Source: Stenotrophomonas maltophilia (lineage in GTDB: Bacteria; Pseudomonadota; Gammaproteobacteria; Xanthomonadales; Xanthomonadaceae). From it: a stretch of DNA of 64,000 nucleotides. The stretch is from the NCBI RefSeq assembly GCF_006970445.1, contig NZ_CP033877.1, positions 62,001 through 126,000 on the forward strand. The letters are read 5' to 3'. Under the pieces are notes generated by a model. The model searched no databases. It was not told where the DNA came from and saw nothing but the letters and a program-made list of their open reading frames with translations. Within the stretch, counting starts at the first letter, position 1. Each line of letters opens with the position of its first letter. Positions 44,552 through 56,420 of this stretch are shown piece after piece. The position numbers were made by a program, and so were the translations under genes.

Positions 44552-44759
44552 GCCGGGTTGCACCCGGCACCCGCAGAGGCAACGGCTGGAGCCGAAGCCA
44601 AAGCCAAAGCAACGGCAGACTTCCCGAGGAAGGCGGGGCGGTATGGACAGGCAGGACACGCCGTGAACCCATCCCTGGGGGCTCGATGGCGCCATCCATG
44701 GCGCCAACGGTCCTGCCAACCCACACCGCCCCACCTCTGACGGTTCGACGCTGCTGTTG

Positions 44760-44760
<1 letters not shown>
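44552..44760 (-). repeat. Long-stem structured element, copy C (subtype I)
   Basis: The closing stem is 23 bp with about four mismatches (44635-44657 with 44710-44732). The loop holds the hairpin TGGCGCCA-TCCA-TGGCGCCA (44687-44706) and a 6-bp hairpin GAACCC-ATCCCTGG-GGGCTC (44665-44684). The tail has AAAGCC-type hexamers and a final 7-bp hairpin (44552-44568). The read direction is minus. Confidence 0.78.
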
Positions 44761-47356
<2,596 letters not shown>

Positions 47357-47394
47357 CGCTGCACGTCTCCACCCTCTTTTCATGGAAACCCGCG

Positions 47395-47871
47395 ATGCGT
47401 GAATTGATCCTGCTGCGCCATGCCCATGCCGAACCCGCCGTTTCCGGCCAGGCCGACCTCGACCGGCCGCTGTCGCCGGTAGGGCTCGCCGAAGCCGAAG
47501 CCGCCGGCAAGTGGTTGAAGGAAAACAACCTGTTGCCCGACTGCGTGCTGTGCTCGCCGTCGCGACGTACCCGCGAGACCCTGGAAGCGGTGATGACGGC
47601 CATCGGCTATGTCGAAAAGCGCCTGGAAGACCGGATCTACGAAGCCACCCCGGGCACCCTGGCGGCGCTGGTGGACGAGCGTCGTGACCTGGACCGGGTG
47701 TTGATCGTCGGCCACAACCCGGGCCTGGAGCAGCTGGTGGCGCTGATGACCGACGGCACCAGCAGCGACTATCGCGGCATGCCGCCGGGCGGCGTGGCGG
47801 TCCTCGGCTTCCCGCGCGAGGCCTCGATCGAACCGGGCGTGGCCAGCCTGAACGCGTTCTGGTGGCCGTGA
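47395..47871 (+). CDS. SixA-like phosphohistidine phosphatase
   Basis: 158 residues of the histidine phosphatase superfamily. The catalytic box LILLRHAHAE is at the N-terminus, followed by SPSRRTRETLEAV and the second His in LIVGHNPGLEQL. SixA removes phosphate from histidine of phosphotransfer proteins in E. coli. The length fits SixA (about 160). The target here is unknown. Confidence 0.87.
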   Translation: MRELILLRHAHAEPAVSGQADLDRPLSPVGLAEAEAAGKWLKENNLLPDCVLCSPSRRTRETLEAVMTAIGYVEKRLEDRIYEATPGTLAALVDERRDLDRVLIVGHNPGLEQLVALMTDGTSSDYRGMPPGGVAVLGFPREASIEPGVASLNAFWWP

Positions 47872-47875
47872 TCCG

Positions 47876-48493
47876 ATGAGCCTGGCGCGGCGCAGCCGCT
47901 TCCTGCTGCCCGCGTTGCTGGCGCTCGGCCCGGCCTGGGCCGCGGCGCCCCCACCGACCCCGTTGCCGCCCGTGTCCGCCGAAGCGCCACGGGTATTGCG
48001 CCTGGATACCGAGCGCTCGCGGATCGGCTTCGAGGTGCGTACCCGCTTCGGCCAGCGCATCGAAGGCGTATTCCCGCACTTCGAGGGGCGCATCGAGATC
48101 CTGTCCGACGGCCGCCACCAGGTGCACCTGAAGATGTTCACCCGTTCGGTGGAGATCCCCGGCAAGGCGCGCTACACCGGCTGGATGCGCGGCGAAGAGT
48201 TCTTCGATGCCGGGCGCCATCCGGTGGTCGAGTTCGACTCGCTGCCGTATTGGCCAGAGACGGTGGAACAGGGCGGCGACATCAATGGCCGGCTGACCCT
48301 GCGCGGCATCAGCCACCCCGAGTCGTTGCAGGTCGAGAAGGCGGAGTGCGCCCGACCGGGCTATGATTGCGATGTCGTCAGCCGCGGTACCGTGCAGCGA
48401 GGCCGGTATGGAATGGACAGCTGGCAGCTAGCCTTGAGTGACCGAGTGACCTTCGTATTGCGTGCGCGCCTGAGCGAGGCGCCGAAACCGTGA
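47876..48493 (+). CDS. YceI-family periplasmic protein
   Basis: 205 residues with a signal peptide (RRSRFLLPALLALGPAWAAA). The domain VLRLDTERSRIGFEVRTRFGQRIEGVF, GEEFFDAGRHPVVEFDS and LTLRGISHPESLQVE is the YceI fold, a lipocalin-like barrel that binds polyisoprenoid lipids. It begins 4 nt after the phosphatase gene, and its stop overlaps the GTG start of the next gene. Confidence 0.87.
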   Translation: MSLARRSRFLLPALLALGPAWAAAPPPTPLPPVSAEAPRVLRLDTERSRIGFEVRTRFGQRIEGVFPHFEGRIEILSDGRHQVHLKMFTRSVEIPGKARYTGWMRGEEFFDAGRHPVVEFDSLPYWPETVEQGGDINGRLTLRGISHPESLQVEKAECARPGYDCDVVSRGTVQRGRYGMDSWQLALSDRVTFVLRARLSEAPKP

Positions 48494-50547
48494 ACCTCCT
48501 GCTGCGTGTCCTGGCGCTGGCAACCGTGTTGCTGGGCAGTGGTTGCGCATCGCTCTCGCATGCCGAGCGCGACCGTGCCGAAGCGATCGCCGTGCAGGCG
48601 CGCTCGACCGACGTCGACTGCCAGCGCGCCGATCGCTGCGCGCAGGACTCGCCGCTGCGTGCGCTGGCCGGCCGGGCGTTCACCGAATCCACCCCGGAAC
48701 AGCCGCGCCACTACGCCACCCTGCTCGACGAGGGCGAGGGCGCCCTGGTGGCGCGCCTGAACCTGCTGCGCAGCGCCACCCGCAGCATCGATCTGCAGAC
48801 CTACATCTTCGACAAGGACGACAGCGCCCGGCTGGTCATCGACGAGCTGCTGGCCGCGTCGCGGCGCGGGGTGAAGGTGCGGGTGCTGATCGACCAGCTC
48901 TCGGCGATCTCCGACCTGCAGATCCTTGGCGCGCTGTCCGGCGCGCACCAGAACTTCCAGCTGCGGGTCTACAACCCGACCTTCGGCAAGGCCCGGCTGA
49001 ACTACTTCGACTATGCCGGCAGCGTGCTGTGCTGCTTCCGCCGCTTCAACCAGCGCATGCACAACAAGCTGCTGGTGATCGACGATGCGATCGGCGTGGT
49101 CGGCGGCCGCAACTACCAGGACGACTATTACGACTGGGACCGCGAGTACAACTTCCGCGACCGCGACGTGCTGATCGCCGGCCCGGAGGCGCGGGCGATG
49201 GCCGCCAACTTCGATGCCTTCTGGCGCGCCAAGCGCAGCGTGCCGGCCGAGCGCCTGAACGATGTCGGCCGAACCCTGCTGCGCGAGGGCGTGCCGACCC
49301 TGCCGCCGGCCAGCTTCCGCCGCCCCGAGCGGGTACAGCGGGTCAGTGCCGAAGCCAGCGACACGGACTTCGTCACCCGCTCCTTCGTCGATACCGCATT
49401 GCCGGTGGCCTCGGTGCGCTATGTTGCCGACCTGCCGCGCAAGCACCGGCGCGAGAAGGCCGATGCGCCGCTGGCCGGCCAGCACGTGACCGAGCCGCAG
49501 CTGGATGCGCTGATCGCTGGCGCGCAGAAGGAAGTGATCCTGCAGACGCCGTACCTGGTGCTGTCCAAGCCGGCGCAGAAGCTGTTCCGCGAGCTGCGCA
49601 AGCGCCCGCAGCCGCCGCGCGTGGTGGTGTCCAGCAACAGCCTGGCAGCCACCGACAACCCGATCGTGTATGCGCTGTCGTACAAGTACAAGCGGCGCAA
49701 CATGCGCGAACTGGGCTTCAACATCTTCGAATACAAGCCGTTCCCGCTGGATGCGCCGGTCGACTACCGCAACCTGCTGCCCGACCCGATCGCGGCGGCC
49801 GCGGGCGACGGGGACCATGAGCGCAATCCGCTGATCGGCGGCAGCGCCGCTGGCAGCAATGCCGGCGACAGCCGCGATCGCGATGAGCCCCCGGCAGCCA
49901 CCGGCAAGCAGGGGCCGGTGAACCATCCGCGCACCGGCAGTGCTTACCAGAACGCGCGCGAGCGCCGCCGCGCGGCCGGCAGCGAGGTTGAGACCCGCCT
50001 GCTGCGCACCGAGACCCGTCCCTCGTTCCTGGGCAGCAAGGCGGTCAACAAGCCGTTGCCGGTCACCCGCAAGGGCGCGCGCATGGGCCTGCATGCCAAG
50101 TCGCTGGTGGTCGATCGCCGCATCGGTGTGGTCGGCACCCACAACTTCGATCCGCGCAGCGAGAACTACAACACCGAAGGTGCGGTGATCATCGATGACC
50201 CGGCCTTCGCCGAGCAGCTGGCCGAGAGCATCCTGCGCGACACCCACCCGCAGAACTCGTGGACGGTGGCGCCGCGGGCCAAGCCGCCGGTGCTGTCCGG
50301 GCTCAACTACAGCGTCGGCAAGGCCTCCGAAGCACTGCCGATCCTCGACTTCTGGCCGTGGCGCTATGCCACCGACTACGAGTTCAAGCCCGGCCCGGAC
50401 TGCCCGCAGCCGCTGCCACGGCAGGACCCGGACTTCCACCGCTGCTATGTCGCCGTGGGCGATTTCCCCGAGGTCAATGTCGGCCCGAAGTGGCTGCTGG
50501 TACGCATGCTGACCGCATTCGGCGCTGGCCTCGTTCCCATCCTCTGA
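48490..50547 (+). CDS. Phospholipase D-family lipoprotein (cardiolipin synthase-like)
   Basis: 685 residues, GTG start. The N-terminus LATVLLGSGCASLS is a lipoprotein signal. Two HKD motifs are present: RMHNKLLVIDDAIGVVGGRNY (near residue 190) and GLHAKSLVVDRRIGVVGTHNFD (near 535). This is the layout of ClsC-like phosphatidyltransferases of the periplasm. A linker of about 60 residues rich in Gly, Ser and Arg interrupts the region before the second HKD. Lipid substrates are inferred, not shown. It is coupled to the YceI gene. Confidence 0.87.
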   Translation: MNLLLRVLALATVLLGSGCASLSHAERDRAEAIAVQARSTDVDCQRADRCAQDSPLRALAGRAFTESTPEQPRHYATLLDEGEGALVARLNLLRSATRSIDLQTYIFDKDDSARLVIDELLAASRRGVKVRVLIDQLSAISDLQILGALSGAHQNFQLRVYNPTFGKARLNYFDYAGSVLCCFRRFNQRMHNKLLVIDDAIGVVGGRNYQDDYYDWDREYNFRDRDVLIAGPEARAMAANFDAFWRAKRSVPAERLNDVGRTLLREGVPTLPPASFRRPERVQRVSAEASDTDFVTRSFVDTALPVASVRYVADLPRKHRREKADAPLAGQHVTEPQLDALIAGAQKEVILQTPYLVLSKPAQKLFRELRKRPQPPRVVVSSNSLAATDNPIVYALSYKYKRRNMRELGFNIFEYKPFPLDAPVDYRNLLPDPIAAAAGDGDHERNPLIGGSAAGSNAGDSRDRDEPPAATGKQGPVNHPRTGSAYQNARERRRAAGSEVETRLLRTETRPSFLGSKAVNKPLPVTRKGARMGLHAKSLVVDRRIGVVGTHNFDPRSENYNTEGAVIIDDPAFAEQLAESILRDTHPQNSWTVAPRAKPPVLSGLNYSVGKASEALPILDFWPWRYATDYEFKPGPDCPQPLPRQDPDFHRCYVAVGDFPEVNVGPKWLLVRMLTAFGAGLVPIL

Positions 50548-50557
50548 AGGTGCCCGC

Positions 50558-50992
50558 ATGACCCAGGTGTTCCGCGAAGCCGTTTCCCTCGAGCAGCTCA
50601 ACACGCTCAGCCGCAACACCGCGATCGAGTCGCTGGGCATCGTCTTCAGCGCGGCCGGTGACGACTGGCTGCAGGCCACCATGCCGGTGGACGAGCGCAC
50701 CCGCCAGCCCTACGGCATCCTGCATGGCGGCGCGTCGGTGGTGCTGGCCGAGACCCTGGGCAGCAGCGCCGGCAACCTCTGCGTGGATACTGCGAAACAG
50801 ATCTGCGTAGGGCTGGAAATCAACGCCAACCATGTCCGCGCAGTGCGCTCTGGCACCGTGACCGGCACTGCCCGCGCGCTGCACGTGGGCCGCAGCACCC
50901 AGCTGTGGGAGATCCGCATCGAAGACGGGCAGGGCCGGTTGGTGTGCATCTCGCGGCTGACCCTGGCGGTGGTGGCGGCCGGCCACGGCTGA
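50558..50992 (+). CDS. Hotdog-fold thioesterase (PaaI/MenI type)
   Basis: 144 residues. PYGILHGGASVVLAETLGSSAG is the hotdog active-site helix with the catalytic acidic residue, followed by GLEINANHVRAVRSGTVTGTA. It is close to YdiI/MenI of E. coli, which hydrolyses DHNA-CoA in menaquinone synthesis, but close relatives act on other acyl-CoA substrates. Confidence 0.85.
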   Translation: MTQVFREAVSLEQLNTLSRNTAIESLGIVFSAAGDDWLQATMPVDERTRQPYGILHGGASVVLAETLGSSAGNLCVDTAKQICVGLEINANHVRAVRSGTVTGTARALHVGRSTQLWEIRIEDGQGRLVCISRLTLAVVAAGHG

Positions 50993-51110
50993 GCCCCGGA
51001 CGGCCGGTGACGGCAGCGGAACCCAGCGTTCCCCGCCGATTGCCCCGGTCGATCGGTGTTATGGCCTAAATCGGCTGGCAGCGATGACGGCCCTCCGGTA
51101 TCGTGCGCGG

Positions 51111-51902
51111 ATGACTTCCCCCACTCCGGCCCCCCGTGGCGGCGTGGCGCGTGTGTGCCGTTACCTGTACCGCGTACCGCTGCTGTTGGTCCACATCCTC
51201 GTGTTCCTGCCGCTCATCCTGATCGGCATGCTTCGGCCGTGGGGCGAACTGCGCGTGGGCGAAGCCACCTTCGGCGCCAAAGTGGTCAACTGGTGGCAGG
51301 GCGGGCTGATGTGGATCTTCGGCTTCCGCCTGGTGCAGATCGGCAGGCCGCTACCCGGTGCCGTGCTGTTCGTCGCCAACCACGTCAGCTGGGTCGACAT
51401 CTGCATCCTGCACAGCCAGCGCATGATGGGCTTCGTCGCCAAGCGCGAGATCGCCAGCTGGCCGCTGGTCGGGTGGCTGGCCGCGCGTGGCCAGACCATC
51501 TTCCACCAGCGCGGCAACACCGAATCGCTCGGTGGCGTGATGCAGGTGATGGCCGATCGCCTGCGCGAAGGCAAGGCGGTGGGCGTGTTCCCGGAAGGGC
51601 GTACCCGCGGTGGCCACGAAGTGGGCCCGTTCCATGCCCGCATCTTCCAGGCCGCGGTTGAAACCGGCGTGCCGGTGCAGCCGGTGGCTCTGGTGTACGG
51701 GGTCAAGGGCGATGCGCAGACCATTGTCGCGTTCGGCCCCGGCGAGAGTTTCTTCGCCAATTTCCTGCGCCTGCTCGGTGAGCCGGCGCGGCGTGCGGAA
51801 GTGCATTTCCTGGCACCGATCGGTGCGCAGGACCTGGAAGGCCGTCGGCGCATCGCGGAGACTTCGCGCGCGCGCATCGTGGCGGCCATGAGCACGCAGT
51901 GA
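51111..51902 (+). CDS. 1-acyl-sn-glycerol-3-phosphate acyltransferase-like
   Basis: 263 residues from ATG 51111; an ATG at 51084 would add nine residues. An N-terminal membrane segment (VPLLLVHILVFLPLILIGML) precedes the acyltransferase motifs NHVSWVDI (His-x4-Asp, near residue 90) and FPEGRTRGG (near 160). The family transfers acyl groups to lysophosphatidic acid or related lipids in the inner membrane. The YheT-like gene follows after 7 nt. Confidence 0.86.
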   Translation: MTSPTPAPRGGVARVCRYLYRVPLLLVHILVFLPLILIGMLRPWGELRVGEATFGAKVVNWWQGGLMWIFGFRLVQIGRPLPGAVLFVANHVSWVDICILHSQRMMGFVAKREIASWPLVGWLAARGQTIFHQRGNTESLGGVMQVMADRLREGKAVGVFPEGRTRGGHEVGPFHARIFQAAVETGVPVQPVALVYGVKGDAQTIVAFGPGESFFANFLRLLGEPARRAEVHFLAPIGAQDLEGRRRIAETSRARIVAAMSTQ

Positions 51903-51909
51903 GGGTGCG

Positions 51910-52944
51910 GTGGCCCTGATCCCGCCACCCGTCCTGGACGCCGGCACGCCGACGCTGCATGCGGCTGACTACCAGCCACCGCGCTGGCTGCGCAATCCGC
52001 ACCTGCAGTCGATGCTCAGCTCCAGCCGCATGCGCCTGCAGCGCGGCCTGCTGCTGCTGGCCGCGACCGGCGCGATCAGCGAAGAACTGATCCTCGACGG
52101 CGGCGATGGCGTGCGCCTGCAGGGCTGGCACAGCCACGTCGAAGGCCGCGAACCCAAGGGCATGGCCCTGCTGCTGCACGGCTGGGAAGGCAGCGCCGAA
52201 TCCAGCTACATGCGCATGGCGGCCGCGCGCATGCTCGAACAGGGCTTCGACGTGGTGCGGCTGAATTTCCGCGACCACGGCAATACCCATCATCTCAACC
52301 CCGGCATCTTCCACTCCAACCTGATCGACGAAGTGGTGCATGCCGCGGGCGATATCGCCCAGCGCTGGCCGCAGTTGCCGCTGGTGGCCGCCGGTTACTC
52401 GCTGGGCGGCAACTTCGTGCTGCGCCTGGCCCTGCGTGCGCCGGCGGCCGGCGTGCCGCTGCTGCGCGTGGCCTCGGTATGCCCGGTGCTGGACCCGGCG
52501 CTGACCATGGAAAGCATCGAGAACGGCCCGGCGATGTACGACTGGTACTTCCGCCGCAAGTGGGCCGGTTCGCTGCGGCGCAAGCGCGACCTGTTCCCCG
52601 AGCTGAGCGACTGCGACGACCGCGTGCTGAAGCTGGACATCCGCGCGTTGACCGCCTGGCTGGTCGAACGCCACACCAGTTTCGGCTCGTTGCAGGCCTA
52701 TTTCGATGGCTACTCGATTGCCGGCGATCGCCTGTCCACGCTGCAGGTACCGGCCGACATCCTGATGGCGCAGGACGACCCGGTGATCCCGTACGCGACC
52801 TTCAGCGACTGGCGGCTGCCGCGCCAGGCACACCTGGAAACCGCCTGCTGGGGTGGCCACTGTGGCTTCCTGGAAAACTGGCGCGGTGACGGCTTCTCCG
52901 AGCGCTGGGTGGCGCAGCGCCTGCAGCGGGTGCTGCAAGGCTGA
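51910..52944 (+). CDS. YheT-like alpha/beta hydrolase
   Basis: 344 residues, GTG start 51910. The family start YQPPRWLRNPHLQSML, the oxyanion segment LLHGWEGSAESSYM, the nucleophile elbow AAGYSLGGNFVLRLAL (Ser near residue 164), the Asp in LMAQDDPVIPY and the His in CWGGHCGFLENW form a full catalytic set. YheT-type hydrolases are esterases of unclear physiological role. It probably shares a transcript with the acyltransferase. Confidence 0.87.
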   Translation: MALIPPPVLDAGTPTLHAADYQPPRWLRNPHLQSMLSSSRMRLQRGLLLLAATGAISEELILDGGDGVRLQGWHSHVEGREPKGMALLLHGWEGSAESSYMRMAAARMLEQGFDVVRLNFRDHGNTHHLNPGIFHSNLIDEVVHAAGDIAQRWPQLPLVAAGYSLGGNFVLRLALRAPAAGVPLLRVASVCPVLDPALTMESIENGPAMYDWYFRRKWAGSLRRKRDLFPELSDCDDRVLKLDIRALTAWLVERHTSFGSLQAYFDGYSIAGDRLSTLQVPADILMAQDDPVIPYATFSDWRLPRQAHLETACWGGHCGFLENWRGDGFSERWVAQRLQRVLQG

Positions 52945-53000
52945 ACCGGCACGGGCGCGCAGGCCGCTACAATGCGGGTTTGCCCTTGAACCGGACCGCC

Positions 53001-55070
53001 ATGCAAGACCAGATCATCCAAGCGTTGCGCCAGAACGAGGCCGACCAGGCCGTGCAGCTGGCCCAGGCGTGGACCCGTGATGAACCCGGCCAGGCCGAGG
53101 CCCACCGCTGGCTGGCGCTTGCGCTGCAGCAGCAGGGCAAGGCCGAGGACGCGATGGTGGCCCTGCAGCAGGCGCTGCAGCTGGCCCCGGACAATGCCCA
53201 GCTGCACCTGCAGCACGCCGGCCTGCTGCTGGCCCTGCGCCAGTTCGACGGCGCCGGCGAAGCACTGACGCGCACCACCGGGCTGGACCCGAACGCATTC
53301 GCCGCGTACCTGATGCAGGCCCATCTGGCGATCGGCCGCAACGATTTCGATGAAGCGCAGCGCCTGTCCACCCTGGCCTCGCGCGTCGAACCGGACCACC
53401 CGGAACTGCTGACCATCGACGGCATGATCGCGCTGCGCCGCGATGATGCCGATCGCGCGCTGACGCTGCTGTCGGCGGCCAACCAGGCCCAGCCCAACGA
53501 CATTCGCGTGCTCTACGCACTGGGTTTCGCCTACCTGGGCAAGAACATGCTGGCCTTCGCCGAGCAGGCGTTTCGCCGCGTGCTGGAGCTGAATCCGACC
53601 ATCGCCTCGTTGCATGGCCTGGTGGTGCAGCTGGCCATGCGCCAGGGCAACCTGGAAGCCGCCGCCGAAGCGATGCAGATCGCGCTGCAGCAGCAGGGCC
53701 TGGATACGCCGTCGATGCGCCGCCTGGCCGGCGAACTGGCACTTCGCAGCGGCCAGCCGCTGCAGGCGCTGGAGCACCTGCTGCCGTTGCTGGAGTCGCT
53801 GCCTGACGACCGCGACGTGCTGCAGCTGCTGCTGATGTCCTGGCAGCGCCTGGGCCGCGAAGACGAGGCCCGCGCCCGCCTGGATGCCGCCCTGGAGCAG
53901 CACCCGCAGCTGCACGACCTGTGGCTGGCACGCCTGGCGGTGGAAGAGGTCGGCAGTGCCACCGCCGCCGCCACGGTCGAGCGCTGGATGGACGCGATGC
54001 CGGGCCACCTGCCGGCGCTGGAAGCGCGCCTGCGCCTGCACGACATGGTCGGCGAACATGCCCAGGCCGAAGCAATCGCCGAGCGCATCGTCAGCCTCGA
54101 ACCGGGCCGCGTCAGCGGCGAAACCCGTTTGGTCGAAGGCCTGCTGCAACGTGATCCGGCCGCCGCGGTCGCCCGCGTGCAGGCGCTGATCGACATGGCA
54201 CCGGAAGGCCACCGCGCCGACCTGCGCACCTGGCTGGGTGAGATCCAGGATCGCGCCGGGCAGCACGAAGACGCGCTGCAGACCTGGCTGGCACTGCAGG
54301 CCGACCAGGCCTCGCAGCGCCTGCCGCTGCCGCCGCAGGCCAAGGCGCCGCCGAGCTGGCCGGACAAGGGCGAGATCGACGGCGATGCCACCTCCGCGCC
54401 GATCTTCCTGTGGGGCGCGCCGGGTTCGGGCGTGGAGCGCGTGGCGACCGGCCTGGCCGCCGCCAGCCCGGTGCTGCGCAGCGACCGCTATACCTCCAAT
54501 GCACCCGACGACGCCTTCCAGAACTACCACACGCTGCAGGACCTCGCCTCGGGCGTGCTGACCCCGGAGCGGCTGGTGCAGCGCTGGCGCGAACAGCTGC
54601 CGTCGCGCGGCGTGCAGGACGACGCGATCATCGACTGGCTGCTGTGGTGGGACAACGCGCTGCTGTGGGCGCTGCGCCCGCAGCTGCCGCAGGGCCGCCT
54701 GCTGGTGGTGCTGCGCGATCCGCGCGACATGCTGCTGGACTGGGTGGCCTACGGTGCCGCCGCACCGCTGGCAATGACCTCCCTGGCCGAAGCCAGCGAA
54801 TGGCTGGCGCGCGCGCTGGCCCAGGTCGCCGCCCTGCACGAAGACGATCTGTACCCGCAGGTACTGCTGCGCATCGATCAGATCGGCAACGATCCGCAGG
54901 CGATGGCCGAACTGCTGGGCCGCCTGTTCGAGCGGCCGATGCCGCCGGCCGCGCAGCTGGGTGCGCCGCGCTTCCCGCCGGGCCACTGGCGCAACTACCG
55001 CGACGTGATGAGCGCCGCCTTCGCCAAGCTCACCCCGATCGCGGTGCGCCTGGGTTACCCGGAAGAGTGA
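53001..55070 (+). CDS. TPR protein with C-terminal sulfotransferase-like domain
   Basis: 689 residues. About 440 residues of TPR repeats (for example AHRWLALALQQQGKAEDAMVAL; VLYALGFAYLGKNMLAFAEQAF) are followed by a domain with FLWGAPGSGVERVATGLA (near 469), which matches the phosphosulfate-binding loop, and VVLRDPRDMLLDWVAYG (near 570), which matches the second cofactor motif. TPR-sulfotransferase fusions are common in proteobacteria, but the acceptor is generally not known. ATG 53001 is preferred over 52980. Confidence 0.8.
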   Translation: MQDQIIQALRQNEADQAVQLAQAWTRDEPGQAEAHRWLALALQQQGKAEDAMVALQQALQLAPDNAQLHLQHAGLLLALRQFDGAGEALTRTTGLDPNAFAAYLMQAHLAIGRNDFDEAQRLSTLASRVEPDHPELLTIDGMIALRRDDADRALTLLSAANQAQPNDIRVLYALGFAYLGKNMLAFAEQAFRRVLELNPTIASLHGLVVQLAMRQGNLEAAAEAMQIALQQQGLDTPSMRRLAGELALRSGQPLQALEHLLPLLESLPDDRDVLQLLLMSWQRLGREDEARARLDAALEQHPQLHDLWLARLAVEEVGSATAAATVERWMDAMPGHLPALEARLRLHDMVGEHAQAEAIAERIVSLEPGRVSGETRLVEGLLQRDPAAAVARVQALIDMAPEGHRADLRTWLGEIQDRAGQHEDALQTWLALQADQASQRLPLPPQAKAPPSWPDKGEIDGDATSAPIFLWGAPGSGVERVATGLAAASPVLRSDRYTSNAPDDAFQNYHTLQDLASGVLTPERLVQRWREQLPSRGVQDDAIIDWLLWWDNALLWALRPQLPQGRLLVVLRDPRDMLLDWVAYGAAAPLAMTSLAEASEWLARALAQVAALHEDDLYPQVLLRIDQIGNDPQAMAELLGRLFERPMPPAAQLGAPRFPPGHWRNYRDVMSAAFAKLTPIAVRLGYPEE

Positions 55071-55080
55071 GGACACGCCG

Positions 55081-55692
55081 ATGCAATTGAGCAGCCACAG
55101 CCTGACCAACGGTGCACCGATCGACCGCGAATTCGCCGCCGGCGATGCCGCTGGCTTTGCGCCGGACCGCAATCCGCACCTGGCCTGGAGCGGCGTGCCG
55201 GAGGGCACCCGCTCGTTCCTGCTGGTGTGCGTCGATCCGGACGTGCCGACCGTGCCGGAAACGGTCGGCCGCACCGACATGAGCGTGCCGCGCGACCAGC
55301 CGCGCTGTGATTTCGTGCATTGGGTAATGGCCGACATTCCGGCCTCGGTACACGAGATCGCCGCAGGCAGCTGCAGCGATGGCTTCGTGGTGAAGGGCCG
55401 GACCCGTCCGGCCGGGCCGGCCGGCAGCCGCCAGGGCCTGAACGACTTCACCGGCTGGTTCGCCGGCAACCCGGACATGGCCGGCGACTACCTGGGCTAC
55501 GACGGTCCGTACCCGCCGTTCAACGACGAACGCCTGCACCACTACTTCTTCCGCGTTTTCGCGCTGGACGTGGCGTCGCTGCAGCTGCCGGAACGCTTCA
55601 CCGCCGCCGACGCGTACCGGGCCATGCACGGCCACGTGCTGGCCGAAGCGGCACTGCACGGCACCTACACGTTGAATCCGGCGCTGGGCTGA
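55081..55692 (+). CDS. YbhB/YbcL-type PEBP-family protein
   Basis: 203 residues. The PEBP pattern is clear: NPHLAWSGVPEGTRSFLLVCVDPDVP, FVHWVMADIP and YLGYDGPYPPFNDERLHHYFFRVFALD. Bacterial members are called Raf kinase inhibitor-like proteins, although the phosphatidylethanolamine link is from eukaryotic relatives and the bacterial role is not known. It starts 10 nt after the TPR gene. A hairpin terminator follows. Confidence 0.9.
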   Translation: MQLSSHSLTNGAPIDREFAAGDAAGFAPDRNPHLAWSGVPEGTRSFLLVCVDPDVPTVPETVGRTDMSVPRDQPRCDFVHWVMADIPASVHEIAAGSCSDGFVVKGRTRPAGPAGSRQGLNDFTGWFAGNPDMAGDYLGYDGPYPPFNDERLHHYFFRVFALDVASLQLPERFTAADAYRAMHGHVLAEAALHGTYTLNPALG

Positions 55693-55705
55693 AGCTGCAT
55701 ATCGG

Positions 55706-55782
55706 GTCGTGCCGGCCGCTGGCCGGCCACGTCCGTGTGTTGCTGCATTCGCCCGTGGCAGCCGGCCAGCGGCCGGCTCTAC
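55706..55782. repeat. Inverted SMAG pair, first copy, with a degenerate GTCG end
   Basis: Plus copy 55706-55727 has GTCG in place of GTAG; minus copy ends in CTAC at 55779-55782. The unit and the following terminator are repeated at 56301-56412. Confidence 0.75.
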
Positions 55783-55795
55783 CGCTGACGAAGAC

Positions 55796-55819
55796 GGGCG
55801 GCCCTGCGGCCGCCCTTTT
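55796..55819. terminator. Terminator shared by PEBP gene and META gene ends
   Basis: GGGCGGC pairs with GCCGCCC around CCTGCG and is followed by TTTT on the plus strand (55816-55819). It can end the plus-strand PEBP transcript; the stem also lies just beyond the end of the minus-strand META gene. Confidence 0.72.
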
Positions 55820-56277
55820 CATTCGTCCGTACCGGCTACCGGCGCGAACACCAGCACATCGCCGTGCGCATTGCGCAGCAGCAGGCGGCCACGCTCATCC
55901 AGCGCAAGCGTCATCTCTGCGCGTGCATTCACCAGCGTGCCGGCGACACGTTCCTGTTCGGCCACCTCGGCCCGGAGGCAAGCGGCTGTGGTGATGACGC
56001 CGCCCTCAAGAACCAGCCGGTCACCTTGCAGGTGATAGGTGCTGCTTGACTGGTTGCACAGGTTCAACTCGCTCATGTAGCCGGGTTGGAAGCGCAGCGT
56101 GTAGGGCGGTCGACCGCGCACGAACAACGCATCAATGCGCCGGCCCTGCGCGTCGGTGGCGCGCGCAAGTTGCCACGGATGTGCCTCGAGCTGCCCGGTG
56201 GTGGGCGTGCTGGCAGCGGCCACATCCGTAGACAGGGCCAGCAGCGCGGCAATGATGAGGGCGGGGACGTGCTTCAT
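55819..56277 (-). CDS. Small exported META-domain protein
   Basis: 152 residues with a signal peptide (HVPALIIAALLALSTDVAAAS). The META (HslJ-like) domain is seen in HPWQLARATDAQGRRIDALF, YTLRFQPGYMSELNLCNQSSSTYHL, ITTAACLRAEVAEQER and LLLRNAHGDVLVF. It is a shorter and divergent copy of the gene at 56421. Function unknown; HslJ relatives are outer-membrane linked stress proteins. Confidence 0.75.
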   Translation of the reverse strand: MKHVPALIIAALLALSTDVAAASTPTTGQLEAHPWQLARATDAQGRRIDALFVRGRPPYTLRFQPGYMSELNLCNQSSSTYHLQGDRLVLEGGVITTAACLRAEVAEQERVAGTLVNARAEMTLALDERGRLLLRNAHGDVLVFAPVAGTDE

Positions 56278-56300
56278 GCCGATCTCCCTGATGCATGCGG

Positions 56301-56377
56301 GTAGTGCCGGCCGCTGGCCGGCAATATCCGTGTGTTGGCGGTGCTCCGCAGGGCAGCCGGCCAGCGGCCGGCTCTAC
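56301..56377. repeat. Inverted SMAG pair, second copy
   Basis: GTAG at 56301 and CTAC ending at 56377, with CCGGCC arms. The spacer contains TCCGTGTGTTG, also found in the first copy at 55706, so the whole unit was duplicated. Confidence 0.8.
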
Positions 56378-56390
56378 CCACCACGAAGAA

Positions 56391-56412
56391 GGGCGACCTC
56401 GCGGCCGCCCTT
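56391..56412 (-). terminator. Terminator of the DUF4377-META gene
   Basis: On the minus strand, GGGCGGCC pairs with GGTCGCCC (one G-U) around GCGA and is followed by TTCTT. It lies 8 nt after the minus-strand stop. Confidence 0.62.
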
Positions 56413-56420
56413 CTGTCGTC

